Positions 57,210-64,000 of a stretch of DNA of 64,000 nucleotides are shown here, piece by piece. The notes beneath the pieces are model-generated. The model was given only the letters and a program-made list of their open reading frames with translations, did not search any database and was not told the origin of the DNA. This DNA is from JAYWDA01 sp043779185 (GTDB taxonomy: Bacteria > Bdellovibrionota > Bdellovibrionia > Bdellovibrionales > Bdellovibrionaceae). The translations under genes and the position numbers were made by a program. Within the stretch, counting starts at the first letter, position 1, and each line of letters starts with the position of its first letter. The stretch lies in contig JAYWEQ010000156.1 in NCBI GenBank assembly GCA_043779185.1, positions 18,170-82,169 on the forward strand, given 5' to 3'.

Positions 57210-58708
57210 TCGGAAAAATCAAAAAAGTCGCCATCGCCAATCGCGGTGAAGTGGCGGTTCGAATTATTCGCGCCTGTGAAGAGCTGGGTCTTGAAACTGT
57301 GCTCCTGCATTCAGAAGTCGATGTGCAAAGTCGAGCTTATCGAATGGCCGATAAAAAAATCTGCATCGGCCCTGCCGCAACAAATGAGAGTTATTTAAAT
57401 ATTCAAGCCAATATTAACGGTGCTTTGGCCGGCGGTGCAGATGCTTTGCACCCGGGCTTTGGTTTTTTATCAGAAAATGCTGATTTTGCTCAAGCCTGTA
57501 AAGAAGCCGGAATTATTTTTATCGGTCCTGAACCTGAAACCATCCGCAGGCTGGGAGATAAAGTTAAATTTAAAGAGCTGGCCCAAAAAGCAGGCTTGCC
57601 CCTAGTTCCGGGTTATCAAGGATCTGACCAAAGCGTCGCCGTGTTGATATCTGAGTGTGAAAAAATTGGTTTTCCTGTGATTGTCAAAGCGGCCGCCGGG
57701 GGCGGCGGTCGAGGAATGAAGCTGATCACTTCAAAAGTTGAAGCTAAAGATCAGATTGAATCTGCGCAGCGGGAAGCTCTATCAGCTTTTGGTTCGGCGC
57801 AAGTTTTTATCGAAAAATATTTAGATCGTGCAAAGCACATTGAATTTCAAATTTTTGGGGATTCCAGTGGTCAGGTTGTTCATCTTTTTGACCGGGAATG
57901 TTCCGTCCAGCGTCGACATCAAAAAATTATTGAAGAGGCCTTATCACCGTCATTGACGGATGATTTGCGAAGGCAGATGGGGCAAGTGGCGGTGACAATT
58001 GCTGAGCTTGGTCGTTACAAAGGGGCCGGCACCGTTGAATTTTTACTGCAAGATAATGAATTTTATTTACTTGAGGTCAATACGCGGTTGCAAGTTGAAC
58101 ACCCAGTGACCGAACTTGTGATGGGCGTTGATTTAGTTAAAGCGCAGATTCTAACGGCTGCGGGCGAATATGTTTTTGATTCTCATAAAATTCGTGCGCC
58201 TAGGGGTCATTCCATAGAATGCCGCTTGTACGCTGAAAATCCTTATTTGGGTGGGATGCCAAGTACGGGTGTCTTAGGATCGGTGATTTGGCCCGATGGC
58301 CCTGGTCGTCGTTTTGAATATGGTTTTGAAGAAAACGATGAGATCACTTCTTATTACGATCCAATGATTGCAAAAGTGATCACCTGGGACGAAAATCGGC
58401 CTCGATGTATTCAAAAAATGATTCGAGTTCTTCATGACTCAGTGATTTTTGGAGTCAGAACCAACATTCCTTATTTAATTCAAATTTTAAGTCATCCCGA
58501 ATTTATCAAGGGCACGATGACAACACGATTTATTGAAAAATATTTTAGCCAAGCTCTGAAAGAAGAAAAAATCACAGACTTTGAAAAACAAATCGTTGAT
58601 CAGGTCCTCCCTATCGCCAAATCAAAAAATCTCTTGGTCGGAACTTCTGGCGTTATTACGCCTTCTCCATGGTCCCATTTTATCGCGGCACCTAAGGGAG
58701 ACAAATAA
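57206..58708 (+). CDS. methylcrotonyl-CoA carboxylase biotin carboxylase subunit (separate from biotin carrier)
   Basis: TTG 57206 start with GGAGG upstream. A 500-residue biotin carboxylase: AIANRGEVAVRIIRACEELG, PGFGFLSENADFA, AAAGGGGRGMKLI (ATP-grasp), HIEFQIFGDSSGQVVHLFDRECSVQRRHQKIIEEALSP (split), VEHPVTELV and a C-terminal IEYGFEENDEI-like end. It carboxylates biotin with ATP and bicarbonate. In most organisms the MccA subunit also carries the biotin domain; here it stops before it and the carrier is a separate gene (58708) that overlaps by one base. Confidence 0.93.
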   Translation: MIGKIKKVAIANRGEVAVRIIRACEELGLETVLLHSEVDVQSRAYRMADKKICIGPAATNESYLNIQANINGALAGGADALHPGFGFLSENADFAQACKEAGIIFIGPEPETIRRLGDKVKFKELAQKAGLPLVPGYQGSDQSVAVLISECEKIGFPVIVKAAAGGGGRGMKLITSKVEAKDQIESAQREALSAFGSAQVFIEKYLDRAKHIEFQIFGDSSGQVVHLFDRECSVQRRHQKIIEEALSPSLTDDLRRQMGQVAVTIAELGRYKGAGTVEFLLQDNEFYLLEVNTRLQVEHPVTELVMGVDLVKAQILTAAGEYVFDSHKIRAPRGHSIECRLYAENPYLGGMPSTGVLGSVIWPDGPGRRFEYGFEENDEITSYYDPMIAKVITWDENRPRCIQKMIRVLHDSVIFGVRTNIPYLIQILSHPEFIKGTMTTRFIEKYFSQALKEEKITDFEKQIVDQVLPIAKSKNLLVGTSGVITPSPWSHFIAAPKGDK

Positions 58709-59082
58709 TGGAAGTCTGGCTTCAGGTCGCTGGCCAACAAGTGAAAGTGAATGCGCAATGGTTGCAACAGCAACTTTGGGTTCATTTCAATGGGAAAACT
58801 TTTGTTGTGGAAAGTAACTCAGGGAAAAAAAATTCAAGTGGCAGAGGGACTGTTGCTAGCTCTGACACAGTCAAAGCTCCGATGCCCGGGAAGATCACAA
58901 AAATTTTCGTCAAAGCCGGGGACGCTGCGATAAAAGGCGACGCGCTGATTGTGATGGAAGCCATGAAAATGGAATACACTCTAAAGGCTGAAATAAATGG
59001 TTTGATTCAAAAAATCGAAATTCAAGTCGGGGACCAGGTGCCATTAGGCAAAACTTTGATTAAGATTGATCCAGGAACTTAA
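58708..59082 (+). CDS. biotin carboxyl carrier protein of the split MCC alpha subunit
   Basis: A 124-residue protein. The first 40 residues resemble the linker/BT-type start (EVWLQVAGQQVKVNAQWLQ) of MCC alpha chains, followed by a polar linker and a biotinyl domain KAPMPGKITKIFVKAGDAAIKGDALIVMEAMKMEYTL, with the acceptor lysine in A-M-K-M. TAATG overlap with the biotin carboxylase gene shows coupling. The size and domain order indicate a natural split rather than a decayed gene; no repeated or missing residues are apparent. Confidence 0.9.
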   Translation: MEVWLQVAGQQVKVNAQWLQQQLWVHFNGKTFVVESNSGKKNSSGRGTVASSDTVKAPMPGKITKIFVKAGDAAIKGDALIVMEAMKMEYTLKAEINGLIQKIEIQVGDQVPLGKTLIKIDPGT

Positions 59083-59086
59083 TTCT

Positions 59087-60019
59087 ATGGCAGAAAAAGT
59101 CAGTCTTGTTGAAATGGGTTTGCGCGATGGACTTCAGAACGAAAAGACTCTGATCGATGTCCCGACTCGAATTGAAATGGCCCTGCGCTTAGCAAAAGCG
59201 GGAGCTCGTCGAATTGAGCTTGGTTCTTTTGTTCGCTCTGACTGGATTCCCCAAATGGCCGGCAGCAAAGAAGTTGTGACCGCCGTTTTAAAGTTGCAAA
59301 AAAAAGGTCAGATCGCAAAGGAAGTTGTTTTTTCTGCTTTGGTTCCCAATGAGCACGGTTTTAACGATGCTTTAGCTTCAGGTATTAAAGAGATCGCCAT
59401 TTTTGCAGCTTGCTCAGAATCTTTTTCTAAGAAAAATATCAACTGCAGTATCGAAGAAAGTTTTGCTCGCTTTTTGCCAGTCATGGCTCTGGCAAAAAAG
59501 CATAAAATTAAAGTTCGTGGTTACTTAAGTGTTTGCTTTGGTTGTCCCTTTGAAGGATCTGTGCCCGAAGCGCGTGTGGTGAAGCTAGCCCATAAAATGT
59601 TTAAAATGGGAGCTTACGAAATCTCTATTGGAGACACAATTGGTGTCGCCCACATTGGGCAAGTTGAAAGCCTGCTTAAAAAATTGAAAAAGAAAATTCC
59701 CTTGAAAAATATTGCAGGCCATTTTCACGACACTCGTGGACAGGCTTTGGCCAATATTGAACGCGCTTATCAATTGGGCGTTAGAACCTTTGATTCAAGT
59801 CTTGGCGGCTTGGGCGGTTGCCCTTATGCGCCTGGAGCCACCGGTAATGTTGCGACTGAGGACGTGGTTTATATGTTTCATGGTTTTAAGGTAAAAACCG
59901 GATTAAATCTTCAAAGCTTAGTAGATATGAATCCTTGGATGTCTGAAAAAGTGCAGCATGAACTTCCTTCGCGGGTCGGAAGAATTGGAATTCTTAAACC
60001 AAAAGGGAAAGCACTTTGA
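59087..60019 (+). CDS. mvaB: hydroxymethylglutaryl-CoA lyase
   Basis: A 310-residue TIM-barrel lyase splitting HMG-CoA into acetyl-CoA and acetoacetate, the final step of leucine degradation. Signatures: VEMGLRDGLQNE, ELGSFVRSDWIPQMAGSKEV, VRGYLSVCFGCPFEGSV, IGDTIGVAH, HFHDTRGQALAN, and the catalytic-cysteine loop GGLGGCPYAPGATGNVATED. ATG 59087 fits the family start. It ends the catabolic cluster; the stop overlaps the next (lipoprotein) start. Confidence 0.95.
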   Translation: MAEKVSLVEMGLRDGLQNEKTLIDVPTRIEMALRLAKAGARRIELGSFVRSDWIPQMAGSKEVVTAVLKLQKKGQIAKEVVFSALVPNEHGFNDALASGIKEIAIFAACSESFSKKNINCSIEESFARFLPVMALAKKHKIKVRGYLSVCFGCPFEGSVPEARVVKLAHKMFKMGAYEISIGDTIGVAHIGQVESLLKKLKKKIPLKNIAGHFHDTRGQALANIERAYQLGVRTFDSSLGGLGGCPYAPGATGNVATEDVVYMFHGFKVKTGLNLQSLVDMNPWMSEKVQHELPSRVGRIGILKPKGKAL

Positions 60020-61071
60020 AATATTTCTGGATTTTTTGTTTTTTATTATCTGCCTGTGTTCATTCTAAAAACCAAACGGGGTCGGTAGCAGTCGATACCA
60101 ATAAAATTGCTATTTTAAATAAGCCGAAAAATATTGCAGAAATATTTAAAACTAACTTTGAAAATCCAGACGCCGCTATGATTGATTTATTAGAGGCCTG
60201 TTCAAAGGACGCTTGTGATTCCAGCAATGAAAGATCCATTGCAAGTCGCCTAAAATCTTTACACCTGGCGCTGAGGGATAAAAATTCTGCTCAAGTGATC
60301 GCTAACTCAGGCCGTGTCGTTGAGGATTTTCATCGGATGATCGCCAGTTATACGGATCAGCGCGAATATATTATTCCAGTGACTTTTCAAGCCTGGTTTT
60401 TAGCCGGTGCGATTTATCCTTACTCGAAACCGGTCTCTCAGGCCTTATTTGCAGAGGTTAAAGCCATCCGAAAAATTTTAGATCTTCGAAGTCCGAAGCC
60501 TGTAGGATATCTTTTCTTAGTTGCTTTGGAAGTTGAATATCAAGCGGGTCATTTGATTGATAGAGTCCAAGCCTATAAGAAGTGTATTGATGCTGAGCCC
60601 AGTAATCGGCGTTGCCAAGAGGCCTATTTGCGGGTGTCGGCACAGTCGCCTTTAGCCATTAAAACTTCAGAGACCAACTTAGCTAAAGAATGTCGTCCCG
60701 AAGTTGATAAATCAGGATTTACCTTAAGAGTTGGCACGAGCAGCCTGACGAAATATTTTTCTGGGCCCAAACCATTTTATGGAAAAAAATATTATATTGA
60801 TCGCCAAGATTTATTGGGAGTGAGCGAAATTGAAACTATTTATTGGACAAAAAAAGGGGCCTCTTTGTCCATTGCGATCACTGATTCGGGGGCCAGAAAA
60901 GTAAAAGCCGCTTTGGGGCAATTTAAAAACAAAGGCCTTTTGCTGATGAAGAAAGAAATGATTTTTGCAGCGGCTCCTTTGTCTGCCGCCTTCAAAGATC
61001 AACCCAAAGAAATCAAGTTTTTAATGGTTGATAAAAAAGGCTTGAATGATTTTGTCAAAAAATGCCCCTGA
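60016..61071 (+). CDS. lipoprotein, unknown function
   Basis: From TTG 60016 a 351-residue lipoprotein: lipobox LLSAC (lipid cysteine at residue 15), then an alpha-helical region (about 60-210) with repeat-like helices (QALFAEVKAIRKIL, AYKKCIDAEPSNRRCQEAYLRV) reminiscent of TPR scaffolds. A beta-rich C-terminal domain (about 230-350) follows with GTSSLTKYFSGPKPFYGKKYYIDRQDLLGV and AITDSGARKVKAALGQF; the latter resembles the SecD_GG-like beta-alpha pattern of secretion proteins, a weak match. It overlaps the HMG-CoA lyase stop but is unlikely to be a catabolic gene. Confidence 0.65.
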   Translation: MKYFWIFCFLLSACVHSKNQTGSVAVDTNKIAILNKPKNIAEIFKTNFENPDAAMIDLLEACSKDACDSSNERSIASRLKSLHLALRDKNSAQVIANSGRVVEDFHRMIASYTDQREYIIPVTFQAWFLAGAIYPYSKPVSQALFAEVKAIRKILDLRSPKPVGYLFLVALEVEYQAGHLIDRVQAYKKCIDAEPSNRRCQEAYLRVSAQSPLAIKTSETNLAKECRPEVDKSGFTLRVGTSSLTKYFSGPKPFYGKKYYIDRQDLLGVSEIETIYWTKKGASLSIAITDSGARKVKAALGQFKNKGLLLMKKEMIFAAAPLSAAFKDQPKEIKFLMVDKKGLNDFVKKCP

Positions 61072-61121
61072 TCCTGTTGTCGTTTAAAAAGGGAATGGTT
61101 ATTGCTAATTAGCGGTGTGAA

Positions 61122-62666
61122 ATGCTATCCCGAGCCGCTCTTATTATCTCTAATGTCTTCCTATTGGCCCTCTTCGCTTGGGTCCTTGTGGCCAGTCGTC
61201 GGCCCCTATGTATTGATTCCAAGCTTGTTGATAAAATTGACATCATAACTAGCAGGGGTTCAGAAATCGCCTACGCCTGTGGGGCTCGAAGATCAGTTCC
61301 TTTCAGCCCCTATTTGAATGAAATGTTGCCCTTTATTAAAGAGCGGTTGCAAGATGCGGAAATCACCCTCAAAGGTATTGGTCCTTTGCACAAGCCTGTA
61401 CGCTTGGAAATTAGCCTGGCTCAGCCATGGATTTTTGCAGTTAATGACCATTCGATCGTATTAGGTGAAAAACTTTTTTTATCAGAGGGTCACCTTGAAA
61501 AAGCAATCTTCAAGGTTTGGTACCGTGAGCGCGAGTCCTCCACTTTTGCCTATTCACAGTTAGCTGAAGAGTCGATCACCGATTTTCTTCTTTATCTTAC
61601 AAAATCTGAGATCAATATTGAAGACCGTATGAAAGGCTATCGAACAAAAACAAATGCTGTTCGCTGGCCACAAGTCATTAAAACGCCCGCCTCTTATTGT
61701 GAATCTCCGTGGAAAACTTCTGAGCATTATCAGTCGTGCTTATTTGCTAAAAATAATGAAGACGCTTTATCTGAGAATTTAATGGAGCTTTCCCTGAGAC
61801 CCTTGGTGACGTCAGCATTGATTGATTCTTATCAACAGCTCTCTTTTTTCGGAAAAAATGAAATGATCCAAAATTTTTCTGCTTTTGTGTCCTCTGAAAG
61901 GAAGCCACCTTTAAATATCATCGGGGCTTTGTGGGAATCCCATCCTTCCCCCATTTTAATGAGTCGTGAAGTCCTTAAGGAAATTCAAGAGTACATGTTT
62001 CGAGCCTCAGAAACTCAGTCCCATGCTAGTTATAAGTTATTGGTTTCTCATTTTACTGAAAACTTAAGAAAGAAGGGATTTCAAGATGCGTCTTCAGAAG
62101 TCTTTTTTGACTTTATTTATGAGGCTGACCAATTGGTTGATAAAAGTTCGCCATTGTTTAAGCAATTACAAAAAGTCAGCGAAAACAATAAAGATCTGCA
62201 AATTGCTTTAGTGGATCCAAAACACATTTGGTTTTTGCCATCCAATGATTCTTTAGAGCGCGGGCTTTTCGTTCAAATCCGCTCCCATCAGCGCATCGTT
62301 GAAAAATGTGGACCCTTCGATTTTGCTTTTGTGACAGACTATGCGCCCACAGTGGATAAACTTTTAGTCATTGATTCTTGTAAAAAGAAATCTCCGCAAC
62401 AGATTCAAGCCTATCTTGAAGAGGGAGCCGAAGGTTTTGCTCGAAACAATAAAGGCATTTCCTTTGTCCAATTTCATATGCCTTCGCTCATGATTAAAAG
62501 CGATGAGATCCCACCAAAAACAAATATTGTTGCTCTGATGCAAAACAGAGACGTCAACAGTCCCATTTTGCAAACCTTGGGTTGGCAAGAGCTTCTGTGG
62601 GAAAAAGGCGTGGACGCGTATCGGCCCAAAGCACAGATCGAAGCCATCCAGTGGTTCCGATTTTAA
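61122..62666 (+). CDS. membrane-anchored unknown protein
   Basis: A 514-residue protein with one N-terminal membrane anchor (IISNVFLLALFAWVLVASRRP) and a large soluble portion, probably periplasmic. Sections LLSEGHLEKAIFKVWYRERESSTFAYSQLAEESITDFLLYL and LFVQIRSHQRIVEKCGPFDFAFVTDY are notable, and several cysteines (CID, CGARRS, CESPW, CLFA, CGPF, CKKK) could form disulfides. I do not recognise a family. It follows the lipoprotein gene after 50 bases, on the same strand. Confidence 0.6.
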   Translation: MLSRAALIISNVFLLALFAWVLVASRRPLCIDSKLVDKIDIITSRGSEIAYACGARRSVPFSPYLNEMLPFIKERLQDAEITLKGIGPLHKPVRLEISLAQPWIFAVNDHSIVLGEKLFLSEGHLEKAIFKVWYRERESSTFAYSQLAEESITDFLLYLTKSEINIEDRMKGYRTKTNAVRWPQVIKTPASYCESPWKTSEHYQSCLFAKNNEDALSENLMELSLRPLVTSALIDSYQQLSFFGKNEMIQNFSAFVSSERKPPLNIIGALWESHPSPILMSREVLKEIQEYMFRASETQSHASYKLLVSHFTENLRKKGFQDASSEVFFDFIYEADQLVDKSSPLFKQLQKVSENNKDLQIALVDPKHIWFLPSNDSLERGLFVQIRSHQRIVEKCGPFDFAFVTDYAPTVDKLLVIDSCKKKSPQQIQAYLEEGAEGFARNNKGISFVQFHMPSLMIKSDEIPPKTNIVALMQNRDVNSPILQTLGWQELLWEKGVDAYRPKAQIEAIQWFRF

Positions 62667-62681
62667 AAGATCAACAGTGAT

Positions 62682-63818
62682 CTAAACTAAACCAACCTCT
62701 TCGCAAAAACTTGCAAAGGGTAAAACCCGGCAGTTTTTATCTGCAATATAGTCCTTGGTCCCAAGATGAACTTGATAAAACATGGGAATATTTGTGCGTT
62801 CTTTAAAATATTTAATATGCTTTGATAGGCTGCCTTCGCCAGTTTTACATTCAACTGAAAAAAGAGGCCGCTTATTTTTTATAACAACAAAATCTATTTC
62901 TCGGTTGTCAGTATCCTTGATATACCGCAGCTCCATGACATCGCCCTCTGTGTCTTCGTGGAAATGACAAAACTTAAGCAAGTGTGATGCGACTAAGTTT
63001 TCGAAACGAGCTCCTGCACTTTCAATAGCGCTCCAATCCCAAAGATATAATTTCTTTTCTTTTTTGACCGCTCGAATTTTTGTCGATCCAAACGGCGCTA
63101 TTCGATAACAATAATAAACTTTTTCTAAAATTTCTAACCAGTGGCTGACGGTGTGAGGACTGACCTGCAAGTCTTCAGACAAAGACTTAACGGATAAAAT
63201 TGAACCCACTCGGTCTGGCAAAGATTCGGCTAAACTTTCGATCAAATCAAACTCGCGGATAGATTCCAAATCGCGAATATCGTCATCAACCAATCGATGA
63301 AGGCGCTCTCTGTGCCATAACTTAAGTCTTCGCTCAGTGCCTGAAAACAGGGGCTCTGGGAAGCCACCCATTTTTAATAGTTCTTTAAGATCAGATTTGT
63401 TTTTCAGAAGTTTGAGCTCATTGTAACTAAAGGGATGGAGCCGAAGGTATCGATAGCGACCAAGGAGTGAATCTCCGCCCCGTCTGTAATAGTCCAGGCG
63501 TGCCGATCCAGTGATAAGAAAGTTTTGATCCTCCGGCCGCTTATCGTAGAAGCCCTTCACCAAATTTCGCCAACCTTTAAATTTATGGACCTCATCAATC
63601 ACAATCAGCGAAGAACTTGGAATCTCTCCCTTTTTAAGTTTTGCCTTGGATGTCAAATCATCCCAATTCAAATAATTTGGATTGGTTCGATGACTTGGAT
63701 TTAAAAAATTGAGACAAAGGGTTGTTTTTCCAACCTGACGAGGTCCCCCCAGAAAAACCATTCTTTCAGCCAGAAATTCAACAATAAAAGGACTCAAATA
63801 CCTGTCTTTTTTATGCAT
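62682..63818 (-). CDS. AAA ATPase with DUF4143, second copy (leaderless candidate)
   Basis: A 378-residue protein with the same plan as the gene at 44899-46029: ATPase GGPRQVGKTT (24-33), LIVIDEVHKFKG, LITGSARLDYYRRGGDSLLGRY, then winged-helix VKSLSEDLQVSPHTVSHWLEIL and a restriction-fold end EIDFVVIKNKRPLFSVECKTG (D...E-x-K). The two proteins are diverged, so not a recent duplication. No ribosome site precedes ATG 63818. It lies next to a perfect 30-bp palindrome that overlaps the promoter. Confidence 0.85.
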   Translation of the reverse strand: MHKKDRYLSPFIVEFLAERMVFLGGPRQVGKTTLCLNFLNPSHRTNPNYLNWDDLTSKAKLKKGEIPSSSLIVIDEVHKFKGWRNLVKGFYDKRPEDQNFLITGSARLDYYRRGGDSLLGRYRYLRLHPFSYNELKLLKNKSDLKELLKMGGFPEPLFSGTERRLKLWHRERLHRLVDDDIRDLESIREFDLIESLAESLPDRVGSILSVKSLSEDLQVSPHTVSHWLEILEKVYYCYRIAPFGSTKIRAVKKEKKLYLWDWSAIESAGARFENLVASHLLKFCHFHEDTEGDVMELRYIKDTDNREIDFVVIKNKRPLFSVECKTGEGSLSKHIKYFKERTNIPMFYQVHLGTKDYIADKNCRVLPFASFCEEVGLV

Positions 63819-63821
63819 ACA

Positions 63822-63854
63822 ACTGCATTATACTCATGAGTATAATGCAGTCAA
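63822..63854 (-). promoter_or_regulatory. promoter under a perfect 30-bp palindrome
   Basis: Bases 63822-63851 read the same on both strands (centre between 63836 and 63837; arms begin ACTGCATTATACTCA). On the minus strand -35 TTGACT (63854-63849), 16-base spacer, -10 TATAAT (63832-63827) inside it, and ATG 63818 eight bases later. A strong operator and leaderless start are implied. Confidence 0.8.
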
Positions 63855-63863
63855 GTGCATTGC

Positions 63864-63917
63864 GTGGGGCCTGTTCGGTGGCCGGTAGAAAAGCCTAAGC
63901 CTTACCAACTGCCCCAC
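63864..63917. other. long imperfect inverted structure
   Basis: GTGGGGC (63864-63870) and GCCCCAC (63911-63917) pair, with GGTAGAAAAGCC and an inner GGCC-loop-GGCC (63868-63883) between. The minus strand has AGTTGGTAA, recalling a tRNA D-loop, and the plus strand has GTTCG, but the element is only 54 bases and is not a full tRNA. The remaining bases to 64000 hold a CACTTAAGTG palindrome (63915-63924) and no supportable gene. Confidence 0.35.
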
Positions 63918-64000
63918 TTAAGTGTGCGTAGCGCAGACTAACGCCTCAAGGTTACTTTGTTATTTTAGGTGTTTAAATGATTCGTTTGGCCGCAAGGAGA

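Noticed and set aside
62682..63818. DUF4143 ATPases as transposition genes
   Set aside because: No terminal inverted repeats or target duplications are visible around either copy; their ATPase/DUF4143 architecture is common in chromosomes.
63977..64000. Start of a gene at ATG 63977
   Set aside because: Only 24 bases are available to the window edge, so a real coding region cannot be supported.

Overview
The window looks like chromosomal DNA of a Gram-negative bacterium from the Bdellovibrio lineage (Bdellovibrionota). This is inferred from gene content and style: many secreted, lipo- and outer-membrane proteins, lipoproteins ending their signal in FQNC, frequent TTG/GTG starts, dense short operons, an exported L,D-transpeptidase, and GC content judged by eye in the low-to-mid 40s percent. 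No rRNA, clear tRNA, CRISPR array, prophage or insertion sequence was seen. One structural RNA gene, the RNase P RNA (rnpB, about 47.4-47.8 kb), is certain.

Layout. 0-5.3 kb: a DEAD-box RNA helicase running off the left edge, beta-carbonic anhydrase, an acyl-ACP thioesterase and a fused pseudouridine synthase/methyltransferase. 5.3-14.3 kb: envelope genes (L,D-transpeptidase, a PqiA/PqiB-like pair, two outer-membrane-type proteins), a cupin, a hemerythrin, an Old Yellow Enzyme fused to a VF530 domain, and a TetR regulator. 14.5-24.6 kb: two FKBP-type isomerases, a glycine-rich RNA-binding protein, a Na+/H+ antiporter-like protein, a DCC thiol protein without a normal start codon, RNA-modification enzymes (RlmI-like, RluA-like, DTW/TapT-like) and a lipoprotein with two CxxCH modules around fibronectin repeats. 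24.7-35.8 kb: two ABC-F ATPases, a hemolysin III-like protein, YchJ, RecQ and several small stress-type proteins. 35.9-42.8 kb: polytopic membrane proteins resembling glycosyltransferases, a Gly/Tyr-rich lipoprotein behind a consensus sigma-54 promoter, GDP-L-fucose synthase and an O-antigen-ligase-like protein. 42.8-54.1 kb: a LysR-DoxX-pirin unit, a DUF4143 ATPase, a nitroreductase, rnpB, an aldo/keto reductase and a three-gene ABC exporter. 54.2-60.0 kb: a leucine/isovalerate degradation operon (methylcrotonyl-CoA carboxylase with its biotin subunit split in two, methylglutaconyl-CoA hydratase, HMG-CoA lyase). 60.0-64.0 kb: two unknown envelope proteins and a second DUF4143 ATPase.

Working together. 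The catabolic operon should convert 3-methylcrotonyl-CoA to acetoacetate plus acetyl-CoA, fitting growth on protein. Envelope, lipoprotein and polysaccharide genes dominate the rest.

The most unusual signals are: two DUF4143 ATPase genes about 18 kb apart, each with a sigma-70-like promoter, a perfect palindrome over it and a predicted leaderless start; the sigma-54 promoter with an upstream dyad; the non-AUG start of the DCC protein; several domain fusions; and a 14-bp dyad repeated in front of three genes.
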